From contig JAJPHP010000006.1 of NCBI GenBank assembly GCA_021325255.1, positions 46,436 through 110,435 of the forward strand: DNA of 64,000 nt, read 5' to 3'. The notes below the pieces were generated by a model. The model was not told the DNA's origin, ran no database searches, and saw nothing but the letters and a program-made list of their open reading frames with translations. A program made the translations under genes and the position numbers. Positions 51,695 to 60,708 of the stretch are shown here, piece after piece. The stretch comes from Nitrososphaerota archaeon. Its GTDB lineage: Archaea > Thermoproteota > Nitrososphaeria > Nitrososphaerales > CADDZS01. Every line of letters begins with the position of its first letter. The first letter of the stretch is position 1.

Positions 51695-54436
51695 CTATTC
51701 TGGTGTGATACGTTGAGATTCAAGGTCTTCCGCAGGTAACCTGAGGCTGGTATCTGGCTCGAGTTGTCGCAGATTGATCTTTTCCCGCCCCTTCAACAGC
51801 GTAATCATCGAAGGGAAGTAGAAGGTGCGTATGACGAATGTGTCAAGTATGAGTGACACGACGAAAGCAATCCCGATCTGCTCGAGGAAACCAAACGGGA
51901 CGAGCGCGAGAGAACCCAGCGATGCGGCAAGTATGAGGCCTAGGGCTGTTACCACAGCTCCTGATCCTACCATTGCCCTAGCTAGCCCCTCTTCAAATCC
52001 GAATTTCTGCTGCTCTTCCTTGACCCTCGAGAGTATGAAGACCGTAAAGTCATTCCCCAAGGACATCAGTATGACGTAGAGCACGATGGGAATCAGGAAG
52101 ACCAGATTCTGACCTAACACGTATTTTGAGATTAGGTAGACAATGCCAGTAGTCCAAGTGATGCTTATGAAGACCCCCGTAAGCGAAATCAGAGGGTACT
52201 TTATCGAGCGGAAGGACAGTCCGAGAACAACCGCGATGACCGCCAGTATCAAAATCTCGAGTTCTGTATAGGCCACCGAGTAATAGTTCTGCAGGTCGAT
52301 GACGCTTGAGGTGAGACCCCCTACGATGAACACGCTAGAGTTCGCTCTGAGATCTTTCACGAGAGAGATCGCGCTACTGGAATAGGGGTCGTAGTTTGTG
52401 AAGACTAGAAAGTACGCGTTCTTACCGTTGTTGAAGACAAACTGTGAGCTCCCGGGCGTGAGTCCCACCTGACTCCCGTTGATCATCGGGCCCACCACCT
52501 GCTTCACCCCTTCCTCGCCGATCAAGTAGCTGGCATATTGGCTCAGCGTCCGCTGTACGTCGGGCGTGATGGATCCGTTAGTTAGAGCATTCTGGGAGAA
52601 ATTCACAATGACGATGGTCGGATAAATCAGGTTGCTCCCGAACTTCTGATCAATTGTGTTCAGAGCCTTGACGCTAGGGAGGTTCTTCGGCAGTCCCTCG
52701 TTAAAGTTGTACGTCGTCGGAACATTGAACCAGAAGAAGACCGCGGGGGCAGCGAGCAAGACTATGAGCGCCACCACGGCATACTTGTGACGCTGCGAGA
52801 ACTTTGTAGTCCGATAGAAAATGGAAGTTGCCTTCTTCTTGTTGTCATAATTCTGCACTCTGAGGGACCTCCTCAGGAACAGCCTTGGTCCAATCAGGTT
52901 CACGACGGCCGGAAGCAGCGTGGTCTCGAGAGCCACTGTGAGTAAAATCGAGATGAACAGGACAGGGCCCCAAGTCCTGAGATCAGAGATGAAGGACAGC
53001 GCCCCGAGGCTCGCCGCGACAGTCACGCCGGAGACCAGCACCGCAAAGCCCGCCTTGCTTGTTGCTTCAAGGAGAGCTGCCTGGCTACTCTTGCCCGACC
53101 GCAGTTCTTCCCTGTACCTTGAGAGAGTGAATACGAGGTAATCTGTCGAGACACCGAGTATCACAGCCGTGAGCGTATATGTCACCGTAAAGTCCACGCT
53201 CCCGAGCGCGAGTCCCGTCAGGTAGATCGAGACGTAGCCCAGCGCGGTCGCAAGGGACACGAAGATTAGAGCTAGAATTGGCGAGAGTAGAGATGCAAGT
53301 ACAATCGCGACCGCGACGGCCAGAAGGATGAATGTGAAGCCGAAAACATAGCCAGAACTAGAAGAGATACTCTGCGTATCGGAGGCGATGGCTCCCTGCC
53401 CTGTGACCGTGGCGTTGCCACCAAAGTACGTTTGAGCCAATTCACGCACCGCTGGGGTGGCATTCTGCGCCGGGTAAAAGTTGCCAGAGCCTCGATAGTT
53501 CTCCGTCACGTTGAAGTTTATGTTCACAAGATACGTGGAATTGTCTGGGCTTACATAGTTCTGAGTGATGAAAGACGGGGCTCCCCGCAGTCCAAAGTGC
53601 GATACATAGTACTCCCCAGGATTTGAGCCGCCGTTTAGGACTGACTCCAGTACCTGGACAGTCACCTGATGTCCTGAGTACTTTGTCAGAAGATCCGCTA
53701 CCGTAGAATTCTTGACGTCGGTTCCGTAATTTGTGACGTTGTATCCTGGGGTGTTCACGACGGCAAAGACAAGTGGATTGCTCTTTGCAAGCAGAGCTAT
53801 TGCAGCTGCTTGAGTAGCATTCTGGACTCGAAGTGGCCCACTCGTTTCTGATCCAGCGACGAAAGATTGGTTGAGTGCCTTGATAAAAATCGATTCATAA
53901 GGGATGGAAGTGTTGTATCCTGACTTGGCAGCAGTTTGAGAAATCGACTCTTGAGTGTATCCGGCCTGAGACCAGTTCCCGAGGAACGCGCTTGGGAATG
54001 AGTAAACCTGAGTTGTGAGCGTTGAGAAGTTCGAATAAGTGTTGCGGATTGCTGCGCTCGCGTTTCCCCCAAGAATCCCGTTGAGAAATTTGGCGTAGGC
54101 TGAAAATGTCGATTCCGAGCTGGAGTAAAAAGGCGAGACACTTGCCGAGTTTAGGGCTCTCTGAAAAGCGAGAGTTTGATTTGCCAGCGCCCTCGTAGAT
54201 TGCTGTTCTCCTGGAGTTTGTGTGATCACTACTACCAGGGAAGAATTCTGCTGTGATTTGGTGGACATGATGTCCTGAGCCTTGGCAGATTCGGTGTTGG
54301 AGAGGGAGCTTGTGTTGACGGAGTAACTAATGTAATGCGAATAGTTGAGGATCAGAGGTGTCAAGGCAAGGAAGGCAATCGCCCATATTACTATGACTAA
54401 CTTCTTTCTCCTGACCACTCTTTCCGCGATTTTCAA
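51695..54436 (-). CDS. MMPL/RND-superfamily exporter
   Basis: A 913-residue transporter with two repeats of 1+5 TM helices. After TM1 (LVIVIWAIAFLALTPLIL) there is a large outer domain (about residues 40-330), then TM2-6 with the ADYLVF-like STDYLVFTLSRYREELRSG. A second TM and outer domain follow, then the second set with SLGNDFTVFILSRVKEEQQK, the MMPL proton-relay-type motif. It probably exports lipids or other hydrophobic molecules using the proton gradient. It is divergent from a TrmB-like regulator across 256 bp that contains an inverted-repeat operator. Confidence 0.88.
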   Translation of the reverse strand: MKIAERVVRRKKLVIVIWAIAFLALTPLILNYSHYISYSVNTSSLSNTESAKAQDIMSTKSQQNSSLVVVITQTPGEQQSTRALANQTLAFQRALNSASVSPFYSSSESTFSAYAKFLNGILGGNASAAIRNTYSNFSTLTTQVYSFPSAFLGNWSQAGYTQESISQTAAKSGYNTSIPYESIFIKALNQSFVAGSETSGPLRVQNATQAAAIALLAKSNPLVFAVVNTPGYNVTNYGTDVKNSTVADLLTKYSGHQVTVQVLESVLNGGSNPGEYYVSHFGLRGAPSFITQNYVSPDNSTYLVNINFNVTENYRGSGNFYPAQNATPAVRELAQTYFGGNATVTGQGAIASDTQSISSSSGYVFGFTFILLAVAVAIVLASLLSPILALIFVSLATALGYVSIYLTGLALGSVDFTVTYTLTAVILGVSTDYLVFTLSRYREELRSGKSSQAALLEATSKAGFAVLVSGVTVAASLGALSFISDLRTWGPVLFISILLTVALETTLLPAVVNLIGPRLFLRRSLRVQNYDNKKKATSIFYRTTKFSQRHKYAVVALIVLLAAPAVFFWFNVPTTYNFNEGLPKNLPSVKALNTIDQKFGSNLIYPTIVIVNFSQNALTNGSITPDVQRTLSQYASYLIGEEGVKQVVGPMINGSQVGLTPGSSQFVFNNGKNAYFLVFTNYDPYSSSAISLVKDLRANSSVFIVGGLTSSVIDLQNYYSVAYTELEILILAVIAVVLGLSFRSIKYPLISLTGVFISITWTTGIVYLISKYVLGQNLVFLIPIVLYVILMSLGNDFTVFILSRVKEEQQKFGFEEGLARAMVGSGAVVTALGLILAASLGSLALVPFGFLEQIGIAFVVSLILDTFVIRTFYFPSMITLLKGREKINLRQLEPDTSLRLPAEDLESQRITPE

Positions 54437-54619
54437 TTTCCTAGGATTTCAGCCCTTCCAGAGATCAAGCGTCTCAAAGCTCTTGGCATATCCAACTACC
54501 CAAACTAATGCATCCAAACGCGAATGCCTAGACAATGGGAGCCTTTTGGCCAAGCGCGGCCAGCTCTCGAGCAGCAATCTCCATTTTGTCTTGTCTCTCG
54601 GAGATCTAATCCACACAGA

Positions 54620-54631
54620 GAATAAATAAGC
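54620..54631 (+). promoter_or_regulatory. TATA-like box before the TrmB-like gene
   Basis: GAATAAATAAGC lies about 15 bp ahead of the inverted repeat and about 62-73 bp before the start codon at 54693, predicting a transcription start inside the repeat and a leader of roughly 40 nt. Confidence 0.45.
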
Positions 54632-54634
54632 TGG

Positions 54635-54660
54635 TTGTAAGTAATCTCAACAACTTACAA
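54635..54660. promoter_or_regulatory. TrmB-type operator: perfect 8-bp inverted repeat
   Basis: TTGTAAGT (54635-54642) and ACTTACAA (54653-54660) form a perfect inverted repeat with a 10-bp spacer. It lies between a TATA-like element and the regulator start, and also within the divergent region of the MMPL gene. Position and symmetry suggest autoregulation by a dimeric regulator. Confidence 0.6.
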
Positions 54661-54692
54661 TTCAGCGGTGGCAGCGGATAGGCATTGAATTT

Positions 54693-55568
54693 TTGAGTTT
54701 GAGAAGCCCGAATTCAAAGAGCAACGGTGATGACGAAGCTACATCGCTGAATCTTCTCACGCGCTTTGGCCTGTCGAAGGATGAAGCGGCCTTGTTCGTC
54801 CTAATGTCGAGAATAAACAAGGAGGGGACGAACTGGCTCAAGGGGACCGACATCAGCAGCATTTCCAACAAGGGGCGGGTCAGGACCTATCAGATTCTTC
54901 AGCGACTGGTCGAAATGGGGGTCGCGAAGGTTGATTTGTCAAGGCCCAAGAGATACTCGACTGTCTCACCGCAAGTTGCTCTAAGACGCCTCCTCTCGCT
55001 TGAAGAGTCAAAACTAACGGAGCTGAGTCGCCTAGAGAGGAATGCAGTAGAATCACTCCTTGCCTTGAAACCCATTGACGTAGCCGCTATCGTCGGAAAG
55101 GAACAGGTCAGGACCGGATCCGTCGTTTCGTTGCTTCAGGGCCTTGCGAACATCCAGGTTGCCCTGAGAGAGGCGATGGAAGGTTCAGAACTCTCAATCT
55201 CGGTCAACGAGGAATCCGCCGATCACATATTTTCAACTCTCAAGTACCTCCCGACAAGACCAAAATCGGTTCGCATGATCTTCTCGACTTTGGGGAAATC
55301 GTTTCCAAAGGCGAGTTATCCCTCCTTAAGGGAAATGCGTGAAATAGATCTCTGGTGGCGGGCCGGGCACTCCCCAACCTTCATCTTGAGCCGCGAGGTT
55401 GCAATGTTTCCCTACTATACGACGACGAGTGTTAAACGAAAACCACTATCGCCGGTTACTACCTCAATCACGGTCTCGCAACTCTGTCTCATCACAAGTA
55501 GCGATTACACAAACCAGATGAACAGCATATTCGAGTTGATGCTGAAGAATTCTCGACGGGTGAACTAA
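54693..55568 (+). CDS. TrmB-like transcriptional regulator
   Basis: A 291-residue regulator, starting at TTG 54693. The N-terminal winged helix has LLTRFGLSKDEAALFVLMSR (about residues 21-40), then KGRVRTYQILQRLVEMGVAK, RPKRYSTVSPQVALRRLLS. An Ala/Leu coiled-coil linker and a C-terminal effector-like domain follow; the latter lacks an obvious sugar-binding motif. The B12-binding gene follows 8 bp later, so the two are co-transcribed. MMPL lies divergently, making it a likely target (inference). Confidence 0.82.
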   Translation: MSLRSPNSKSNGDDEATSLNLLTRFGLSKDEAALFVLMSRINKEGTNWLKGTDISSISNKGRVRTYQILQRLVEMGVAKVDLSRPKRYSTVSPQVALRRLLSLEESKLTELSRLERNAVESLLALKPIDVAAIVGKEQVRTGSVVSLLQGLANIQVALREAMEGSELSISVNEESADHIFSTLKYLPTRPKSVRMIFSTLGKSFPKASYPSLREMREIDLWWRAGHSPTFILSREVAMFPYYTTTSVKRKPLSPVTTSITVSQLCLITSSDYTNQMNSIFELMLKNSRRVN

Positions 55569-55576
55569 AGAAAGGT

Positions 55577-56308
55577 TTGAGCGAACAGGGGGGAGCAAGT
55601 AAGCAACTTTCGCAATATACGAACGAGTATCTTCGATTGGTGCTCAAGAAGGAGAAAGATTCGGCTCTATCCTTCCTGAGAGAGCTCGTCGACTCGAAGC
55701 AGATTTCTCTCCTACAAGCCTTCAATATCCTCGGAGCGTCGCAACAGGAAGTGGGCTCTCTCTGGGAGAGGGGGACAATCACCGTTGCCGACGAGCACTT
55801 TACAACCGAGGTGACGCTCGAAGCCATCGATTTGGTTTCGAAGAGGTCTACGGCGAAAGAGTTTCGCAGGGAGGAGAAGAGAAAAGGAACGGCGCTTCTA
55901 GCGAACCTTGTTGAGGGGGAGTACCACACGGTTGGGCTCAGGATGTTTGCCGAGCTCCTGAAAGCGGACGGGTGGGATGTCGAGCTCTTCCCCCAACCTG
56001 CGCACGTCTCGAACGTATTCAGGCACATCGAAAAGGCGGGAGGGAAAATCAAATTGGTGTGTTGCACCGTCACTATGGAGTTCAACCTCAGAGAGCTCAA
56101 GAGCATCTTGAAGATCCTTCGTACCAACATCCACACGAAGGACTCCACCGTCATAGTTGGGAGCCAGCTTTTCAGATTGAAGCGCTTTCGAGACCAGATG
56201 GTGGACACCGAGACCGCCAAGCCGCTCGCTGATTTCCTCGCGAAGAACCTAAGCGAGGGAATCGAATTTGTGCGTAGCTCTCGAGAAGAAAATCGGTCCG
56301 GGAGTTAG
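55577..56308 (+). CDS. Cobalamin-binding protein, CarH/LitR-like sensory domain
   Basis: A 243-residue stand-alone B12 protein. The helical cap has GSLWERGTITVADEHFTTEV with Trp63 and Glu73-His74, the W-x9-EH signature of CarH-type photosensors. The Rossmann part has VEGEYHTVGLRMFAELLKADG with the lower-ligand His117 in an E-x-H-x-x-G variant of D-x-H-x-x-G. There is no DNA-binding domain, unlike CarH, and the residue after Trp63 is Glu, where the His that CarH uses after photolysis would be, as I recall. It lies in an operon with a TrmB-like regulator, which may supply DNA binding. Start TTG 55577. Confidence 0.83.
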   Translation: MSEQGGASKQLSQYTNEYLRLVLKKEKDSALSFLRELVDSKQISLLQAFNILGASQQEVGSLWERGTITVADEHFTTEVTLEAIDLVSKRSTAKEFRREEKRKGTALLANLVEGEYHTVGLRMFAELLKADGWDVELFPQPAHVSNVFRHIEKAGGKIKLVCCTVTMEFNLRELKSILKILRTNIHTKDSTVIVGSQLFRLKRFRDQMVDTETAKPLADFLAKNLSEGIEFVRSSREENRSGS

Positions 56309-56443
56309 GGGAAAGAAGAAAAAAATCTTTGATGCGTGTAGGCCCGCCTATCTTTAGGACATGGGGTTCTACATAGTCCGATATGTAAGTCGCAAAAATA
56401 ACTTTCACGCAAGATATAGGGCGCGAGACGTTATGGGTAGTTC

Positions 56444-56914
56444 ATGAACAACAAAAACATAGTTGAAACAGCAGTTTCGGCAGGTTCCTTCAAGACTCTA
56501 GTGGCAGCGGTCAAGGCAGCAGGTCTCGTTGATGCCCTCAGTGGCGAGGGACCCTTCACAGTCTTTGCGCCAGACGACGAGGCGTTCGCAAAGCTCCCTG
56601 CGGGCACTGTCGAGGGGTTGCTTCAGGACATTCCAAAGCTTCGAAGCATACTGACATACCACGTTGTACCTGGCAGAGTCACAGCCTCAGAAGTAAAGAG
56701 GATAACATCAGAAGGTCAGACGCCAAAGGTTACGACGCTCCAGGGTTCGGCAATCACTCTGAAAATCGATGGAATGTTCAGCAAGACAGTCCATGTCAAC
56801 GACGCCAAGGTAATTTCCGCAGACATTGGTGCCAGCAACGGAGTAATTCACGTCATAGACAAGGTGATCATGCCTCCTCTTGGCGAGTTGGAAGTACAAA
56901 AGGCTCCATCCTAG
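56444..56914 (+). CDS. Fasciclin (FAS1) domain protein
   Basis: A 156-residue single FAS1 domain. [20 protein letters not shown], then the H1 motif [19 protein letters not shown] (about residues 35-53), the YH motif [10 protein letters not shown], and H2 at [20 protein letters not shown], then [11 protein letters not shown]1 proteins are usually extracellular adhesins, but no signal peptide or TM segment precedes this one: the first residues are [10 protein letters not shown]. It may be cytosolic or exported otherwise. A TATA-like AGATATAGG lies 24-32 bp upstream of the ATG. Confidence 0.88.
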   Translation: MNNKNIVETAVSAGSFKTLVAAVKAAGLVDALSGEGPFTVFAPDDEAFAKLPAGTVEGLLQDIPKLRSILTYHVVPGRVTASEVKRITSEGQTPKVTTLQGSAITLKIDGMFSKTVHVNDAKVISADIGASNGVIHVIDKVIMPPLGELEVQKAPS

Positions 56915-57019
56915 AAGGGCAGAGATAGTCCTGCCCTTATCTCGTTCTTTTTATTTGGGCTAATTCTTTTTGGGCGTAATGAAACCCAAAAAAGTATGTG
57001 GTCCCAGTTCTCTTTTTTG

Positions 57020-57166
57020 TTACTGGTTTGCTCTCGCTGAATCTTCGTGCAGAGCCATCCAGCAACAACATTCTTCGAGGGAGCAGTTGGGGCAATCTTT
57101 CGGAGATCTAGCAGCGATGCACTCTGAAGGAAAACACCCGCAGTCCGCGCACTTTATTGCATTCAT
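57020..57166 (-). CDS. Cysteine-rich 48-residue miniprotein
   Basis: A 48-codon minus-strand gene from ATG 57166 to TAA 57020-57022. It has NAIKCADCGCFPSECIAARS, then KDCPNCSLEECCCWMALHE: ten Cys, in CxxCxC, C, CxxC and CCC groups. This density and spacing suggest a zinc- or iron-sulfur-binding miniprotein. It sits upstream of the ABC permease end but in the same orientation. I know no named family. Chance frames rarely place this many paired Cys. Confidence 0.55.
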   Translation of the reverse strand: MNAIKCADCGCFPSECIAARSPKDCPNCSLEECCCWMALHEDSARANQ

Positions 57167-57192
57167 TGAGTTCAAAAATTTCCTCGCCTCCT

Positions 57193-57930
57193 TCAGGGTA
57201 GGAGCTTCTCCCTGCTGATTAACCTGCTCGCAAGAAGAAATGACACAACCGAAAGGACAACGATGACTCCAGCGACGAGAAAATCTATGAAGATGGCATA
57301 AGTTGGGAGGGCTAAGGGCAGGACGTAGGTGGGCAGAACTATCAACACGCCGATTGCTATCCCAAGAGGCTGATTTGATCCCACTCTTTGCTTTTGCAGT
57401 GAGCTGAAAGCCATCATGATTATCATCGCAAACGCGACATCAGGGATTGCCATCACCGGAGTGAGCGCTGAAACCTCGAGGGTGATGAACGTAATGCCGC
57501 CGAGTGCAAGACTAATCCCGAGATTCACGGCGACCTCAAAGACGACTAGCGCGCTCGCCAAGAGCAGTGCGGCCTTGAGATATCCCCTGTACACATCGCT
57601 CTGATCCATCCCAAGCGACAGAAAGTACTCCAAGACGCCGTTATTCTTGTCATAGACGTATAGCAGGAGCACTGGCGTCGTAAATGCAAGCGCGGAGAGC
57701 ACCATAATCGGCACGCCGACGAGAGGGAAGACGGACTCGATGGCCGGTCCGCTAGTACTGGGTGTCAGGTTGATGAGATTCAGGCTGTTCAGCGCGTGGA
57801 AGAGGTTTGAGAGTATTATGCCAACTAAGGAGAGCGCAACTCCCAGGATAACATAGGACTTGCTCAGGCTTATGCCCCGCTTTGCAAAGACGACTCCTGA
57901 ATCTGAGGAAAAAATTGTCCGCGTACTCAA
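57193..57930 (-). CDS. ABC transporter permease (ABC-2-like)
   Basis: A 245-residue membrane protein with about six TM segments. RGISLSKSYVILGVALSLVG opens TM1; YVYDKNNGVLEYFLSLGMDQ and then SDVYRGYLKAALLLAS is the coupling-helix loop of ABC-2-type exporters (residues about 112-144). The start is a TTG at 57930, 7 bp after the ATPase stop. It should form a homodimer with the ATPase encoded upstream and export an unknown substrate. Confidence 0.8.
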   Translation of the reverse strand: MSTRTIFSSDSGVVFAKRGISLSKSYVILGVALSLVGIILSNLFHALNSLNLINLTPSTSGPAIESVFPLVGVPIMVLSALAFTTPVLLLYVYDKNNGVLEYFLSLGMDQSDVYRGYLKAALLLASALVVFEVAVNLGISLALGGITFITLEVSALTPVMAIPDVAFAMIIMMAFSSLQKQRVGSNQPLGIAIGVLIVLPTYVLPLALPTYAIFIDFLVAGVIVVLSVVSFLLASRLISREKLLP

Positions 57931-57937
57931 CTCCTGG

Positions 57938-58798
57938 TCACGCTCCTACTTTGCCTTCATCTTCGAAGAGCTCCTGAAGTGGGTTGTCAAGCTGCCTCAT
58001 CTCGGTTACGAGAACCCCCTTCTGGACCAGCTCTCTCAGGACGAGGCCAGCATCTTCCGGCGTCGAGACATTAAGAATGTAGTATCCTCCCTCGAACTTT
58101 GCATCGACAAATTTCGAAATGTCCTGGGATGCCTTTATCCCGACCCTGTACTCCCTTGACTTGACGTTCGAGATTTTGTCGTAAAGCACGACCTTCCCCT
58201 TTTTGATCAGGATGAGGTAGGTCCCGACGTCTCTTGCCTCGTAGAGGTTGTGCGAGGAGTAGAGAACTATCCTGTCCCTGCTCAATTTGAGAAGTATGTC
58301 CCTGATCTCCTTGGAGACGGCTGGGTCGAGGTTCGACGTCGGCTCGTCGAGCAGGTAGATGTCCCTCTCCCTGAGGAAGACCTTCGCAATCGAGACCCTC
58401 TTTTTCTGGCCCTGCGAGAGGTCCGAGACCTTCTTGTCCCGGAGCTCACCTAGACTGAGTAGGTCCAGCACTTCGTCGGCGTTCCCGCCTTCGATGTTCT
58501 CATAGAATTTCAATGCTCCGTAAACTGTCATCTCTTCAGGGACAGCGTTAAAGTGAGAGAGGTAGTTCATCTTCCTTCTTGCTTCCTTTGAGGCAAAGAT
58601 GCTCACTCCGTCAAAGAGGACTTTACCCGCGCTCGGCTTGAGTATGCCTGAGATCGTCCGAAAGAGCGTGGTCTTGCCAGCGCCATTGGGGCCCAGGACA
58701 ACGTAAATCGACGGCTCTGAGATTTTGAAATTTACGTTGTGAAGGACCGTGCTGCTGTTGTAGCCCGAGTCTACGTTAGAAAGTTCGAGAGTGTGCAT
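57938..58798 (-). CDS. ABC transporter ATP-binding protein
   Basis: A 286-residue ATPase. Walker A is VVLGPNGAGKTTLFRTIS (about residues 33-50), signature SDLSQGQKKRVSIAKVF, Walker B IYLLDEPTSNLDP, switch VLYSSHNLYEARD. The last 80 residues are a small accessory domain as in ABC-2 drug/lipid exporters (DrrA/CcmA-like). It precedes the permease by 7 bp and follows a small membrane protein. All catalytic residues are intact. Confidence 0.93.
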   Translation of the reverse strand: MHTLELSNVDSGYNSSTVLHNVNFKISEPSIYVVLGPNGAGKTTLFRTISGILKPSAGKVLFDGVSIFASKEARRKMNYLSHFNAVPEEMTVYGALKFYENIEGGNADEVLDLLSLGELRDKKVSDLSQGQKKRVSIAKVFLRERDIYLLDEPTSNLDPAVSKEIRDILLKLSRDRIVLYSSHNLYEARDVGTYLILIKKGKVVLYDKISNVKSREYRVGIKASQDISKFVDAKFEGGYYILNVSTPEDAGLVLRELVQKGVLVTEMRQLDNPLQELFEDEGKVGA

Positions 58799-58891
58799 GT
58801 GCTATTTTCTGCTTTTGTTTGCTGGAGACCAGAGAGCAAGGAAATTTGCTATAAAGCGTATGCCTGTCTCTGCGTCAAGAGCGTATTTCAC

Positions 58892-59173
58892 TCAGAGTGT
58901 GATTCCGAGCAGGGCGACCAGTCCGGCGAGCTCGAGAGCCGAAATCCCAGAGAGGTAGGGAAGGGCCGCGTCTCCGAAGAAGGGCTGCATCGTGACAAAC
59001 GCGTATACCGAAAGCAGGTTCTGGGCGAGCAATAGAAGCGCGAATATGAGAAGGCCGAGCGCATACCTCGCCTTGGTCTTTAGCAAGATCCTGCCGTACA
59101 GTGAAAGCAGGACGAGCAGGAGCGCCGAGTTCACGCAGGCCAGCACGACTGTGAGCAACATCATTGGAATCAA
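58892..59173 (-). CDS. Small three-TM membrane protein of the ABC operon
   Basis: A 93-residue hydrophobic protein with three TM segments (about residues 2-24, 36-58, 72-92), joined by RILLKTKARYALG and a FVTMQPFFGDA loop. I recognise no named family, although small proteins of this type often sit with ArsR-like regulators in archaea. It leads the ABC operon; the ATPase gene begins 93 bp downstream. It is divergent from the winged-helix gene at 59331. The ATG at 59173 is the first of several possible starts. Confidence 0.65.
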   Translation of the reverse strand: MIPMMLLTVVLACVNSALLLVLLSLYGRILLKTKARYALGLLIFALLLLAQNLLSVYAFVTMQPFFGDAALPYLSGISALELAGLVALLGITL

Positions 59174-59330
59174 AGTTTGTGGACGCGCCCCGCCTGCCTT
59201 GTGAATGCCAGGGACTCATTTGACGTCGAATTCACGTTTAACTCTTTTTCAAAATCTCTTAACTTCTGGCACTCGAAGGCAGAGAGGAAGATTATTACGG
59301 TGTGCATCTTTCCTTTTAGGCTCATAGAGA

Positions 59331-59738
59331 GTGCGCGGTTGTTTCCGAATGCAGGATGATCCTGAACTTCGCAGACTTCTCTGGTATCTGCTCGGAGGGG
59401 CAAGGGGAGGAGAGAATCGCGCCAGGATCATCCACGAGCTTCACAATCGACCATGCAACTTAAACCAGCTCGCGCTTCGCCTCGACCTCGAGTACAGGTC
59501 AATCCAGCATCACATAGAGATTTTACGTAAGAACTCGATGGTCGTCTCGCAGGGTGAGAGATACGGCTTGACCTACTTTCTCACGCCTTGGCTTGAATCA
59601 CACTACGATATTTTCAATGAGATAAGTGGGAAGCTGCACTTCAAACTAGGATCTACATCTTCCGAAGAAACTACTGCATCTTCCACTTCATCGCCAACTT
59701 CCTCGAGTGAAAAAACCAAGGAAGAAGAAGAAGATTAG
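59331..59738 (+). CDS. ArsR-like winged-helix regulator
   Basis: A 135-residue regulator. Core: LRRLLWYLLGGARGGENRAR, then IIHELHNRPCNLNQLALRLD, then LEYRSIQHHIEILRKNSMVV as recognition helix, and YGLTYFLTPWLESHYDIF as wing and dimer helix. The last 30 residues are Ser/Thr then Glu-rich and probably disordered. It is divergent from the small-membrane/ABC operon across about 160 bp and probably controls it. The ATG at 59349 (MQDDPEL) is an equally good start. Confidence 0.8.
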   Translation: MRGCFRMQDDPELRRLLWYLLGGARGGENRARIIHELHNRPCNLNQLALRLDLEYRSIQHHIEILRKNSMVVSQGERYGLTYFLTPWLESHYDIFNEISGKLHFKLGSTSSEETTASSTSSPTSSSEKTKEEEED

Positions 59739-59822
59739 GGAGAGATTTGGAACAAATACTGAATACAATTGAAACCCAAGTTGAAATTTTCCTAAATACC
59801 AAGTTCCTCCCCCTTCGGGGAC

Positions 59823-60491
59823 ATGAAGAGTTTCCTCAGGAACAGGTCTGCGATAGCAAACGGAATTTTCGGCGCTGCGGTTGTGATTTTGATTGTTGTG
59901 GCCGCCGTCGGCTTTGGTCTCTATGGAACAGCAGTGAGCAAAACCCTTACCTCCACCAGCACGGTAATGGTTACCGCGACCAACGTAAGCACCGAGATGA
60001 TGACTACAGAGATGATGGAGACGTCAACCGTGATGATGACGGGCCGCTCTAATTCAACTGAAATGATGAACGGCAGTTCCTCAGGAGGAGCGTACATGTT
60101 CACTCCAAAATCTGGGGCGATGATTTCCAGCGCATGGCTCCTAGTTGTCCCGACAGACATGATGAATGAGTACGCCGTGTCAATTCACGCTGAGGGGCTT
60201 GAGCCCAACGGAACGTTCATAGTCGAGGCAACGCCGGCAAGTGGAACAATGATGGAACCCACTCCAATCTCAAGCCATTCAATGAACATGAACACCACCT
60301 CCGCCTCGGAGTTTCAGGCAGACAGAAACGGAACCGCAAACTATTGGATTGTCCTCGACACAAATCCGTTGACGACGTTTGAGAGTGTGCAGCTTGTCTT
60401 CCTGCCGGGAATGTCAATGCAGAATGCTACCGAGGTCGCGTCGTTTATGTTTGCTAGTAGCATGACGACAGAGTCAATGACCACGGGCTAG
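59823..60491 (+). CDS. Met-rich membrane-anchored surface protein
   Basis: A 222-residue protein with a basic N-terminus and a TM anchor (about residues 13-36), then an extracellular part. Residues about 50-85 carry Met/Thr/Ser runs: STEMMTTEMMETSTVMM and STEMMNGSSSG. More Met clusters follow: MMNEY, GTMMEP, HSMNMNT, GMSMQNA. The C-terminal half reads like a beta-sandwich. Met pairs spaced by few residues are typical of copper(I)-binding proteins, so metal binding is a reasonable guess. No family recognised. The start is an ATG at 59823. Confidence 0.7.
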   Translation: MKSFLRNRSAIANGIFGAAVVILIVVAAVGFGLYGTAVSKTLTSTSTVMVTATNVSTEMMTTEMMETSTVMMTGRSNSTEMMNGSSSGGAYMFTPKSGAMISSAWLLVVPTDMMNEYAVSIHAEGLEPNGTFIVEATPASGTMMEPTPISSHSMNMNTTSASEFQADRNGTANYWIVLDTNPLTTFESVQLVFLPGMSMQNATEVASFMFASSMTTESMTTG

Positions 60492-60708
60492 GTGGAGGCG
60501 GCGAAAGGAATCTCTCAAAATTTAAGGTATTGGGTGACAGAAAAGGAAAAAGGGAACGAATGTGCCCGTATCAAAAAGCGAAACTTTGTGTCGCATTCAA
60601 ATACTTCATTCTCTCTCTTTTTGAGATGAATCATTTCGTTTAGAATTAGTAACTCGATGTAGCAAGAAAGACAAGAAAGAAATTTGTGAGGCGTTATTCT
60701 TTCTCCCT
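60492..60708. other. Intergenic before the molybdopterin enzyme
   Basis: About 215 bp with AT-rich patches (for example 60600-60660), likely the promoter region of the molybdopterin enzyme. Nothing else recognised. Confidence 0.35.
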
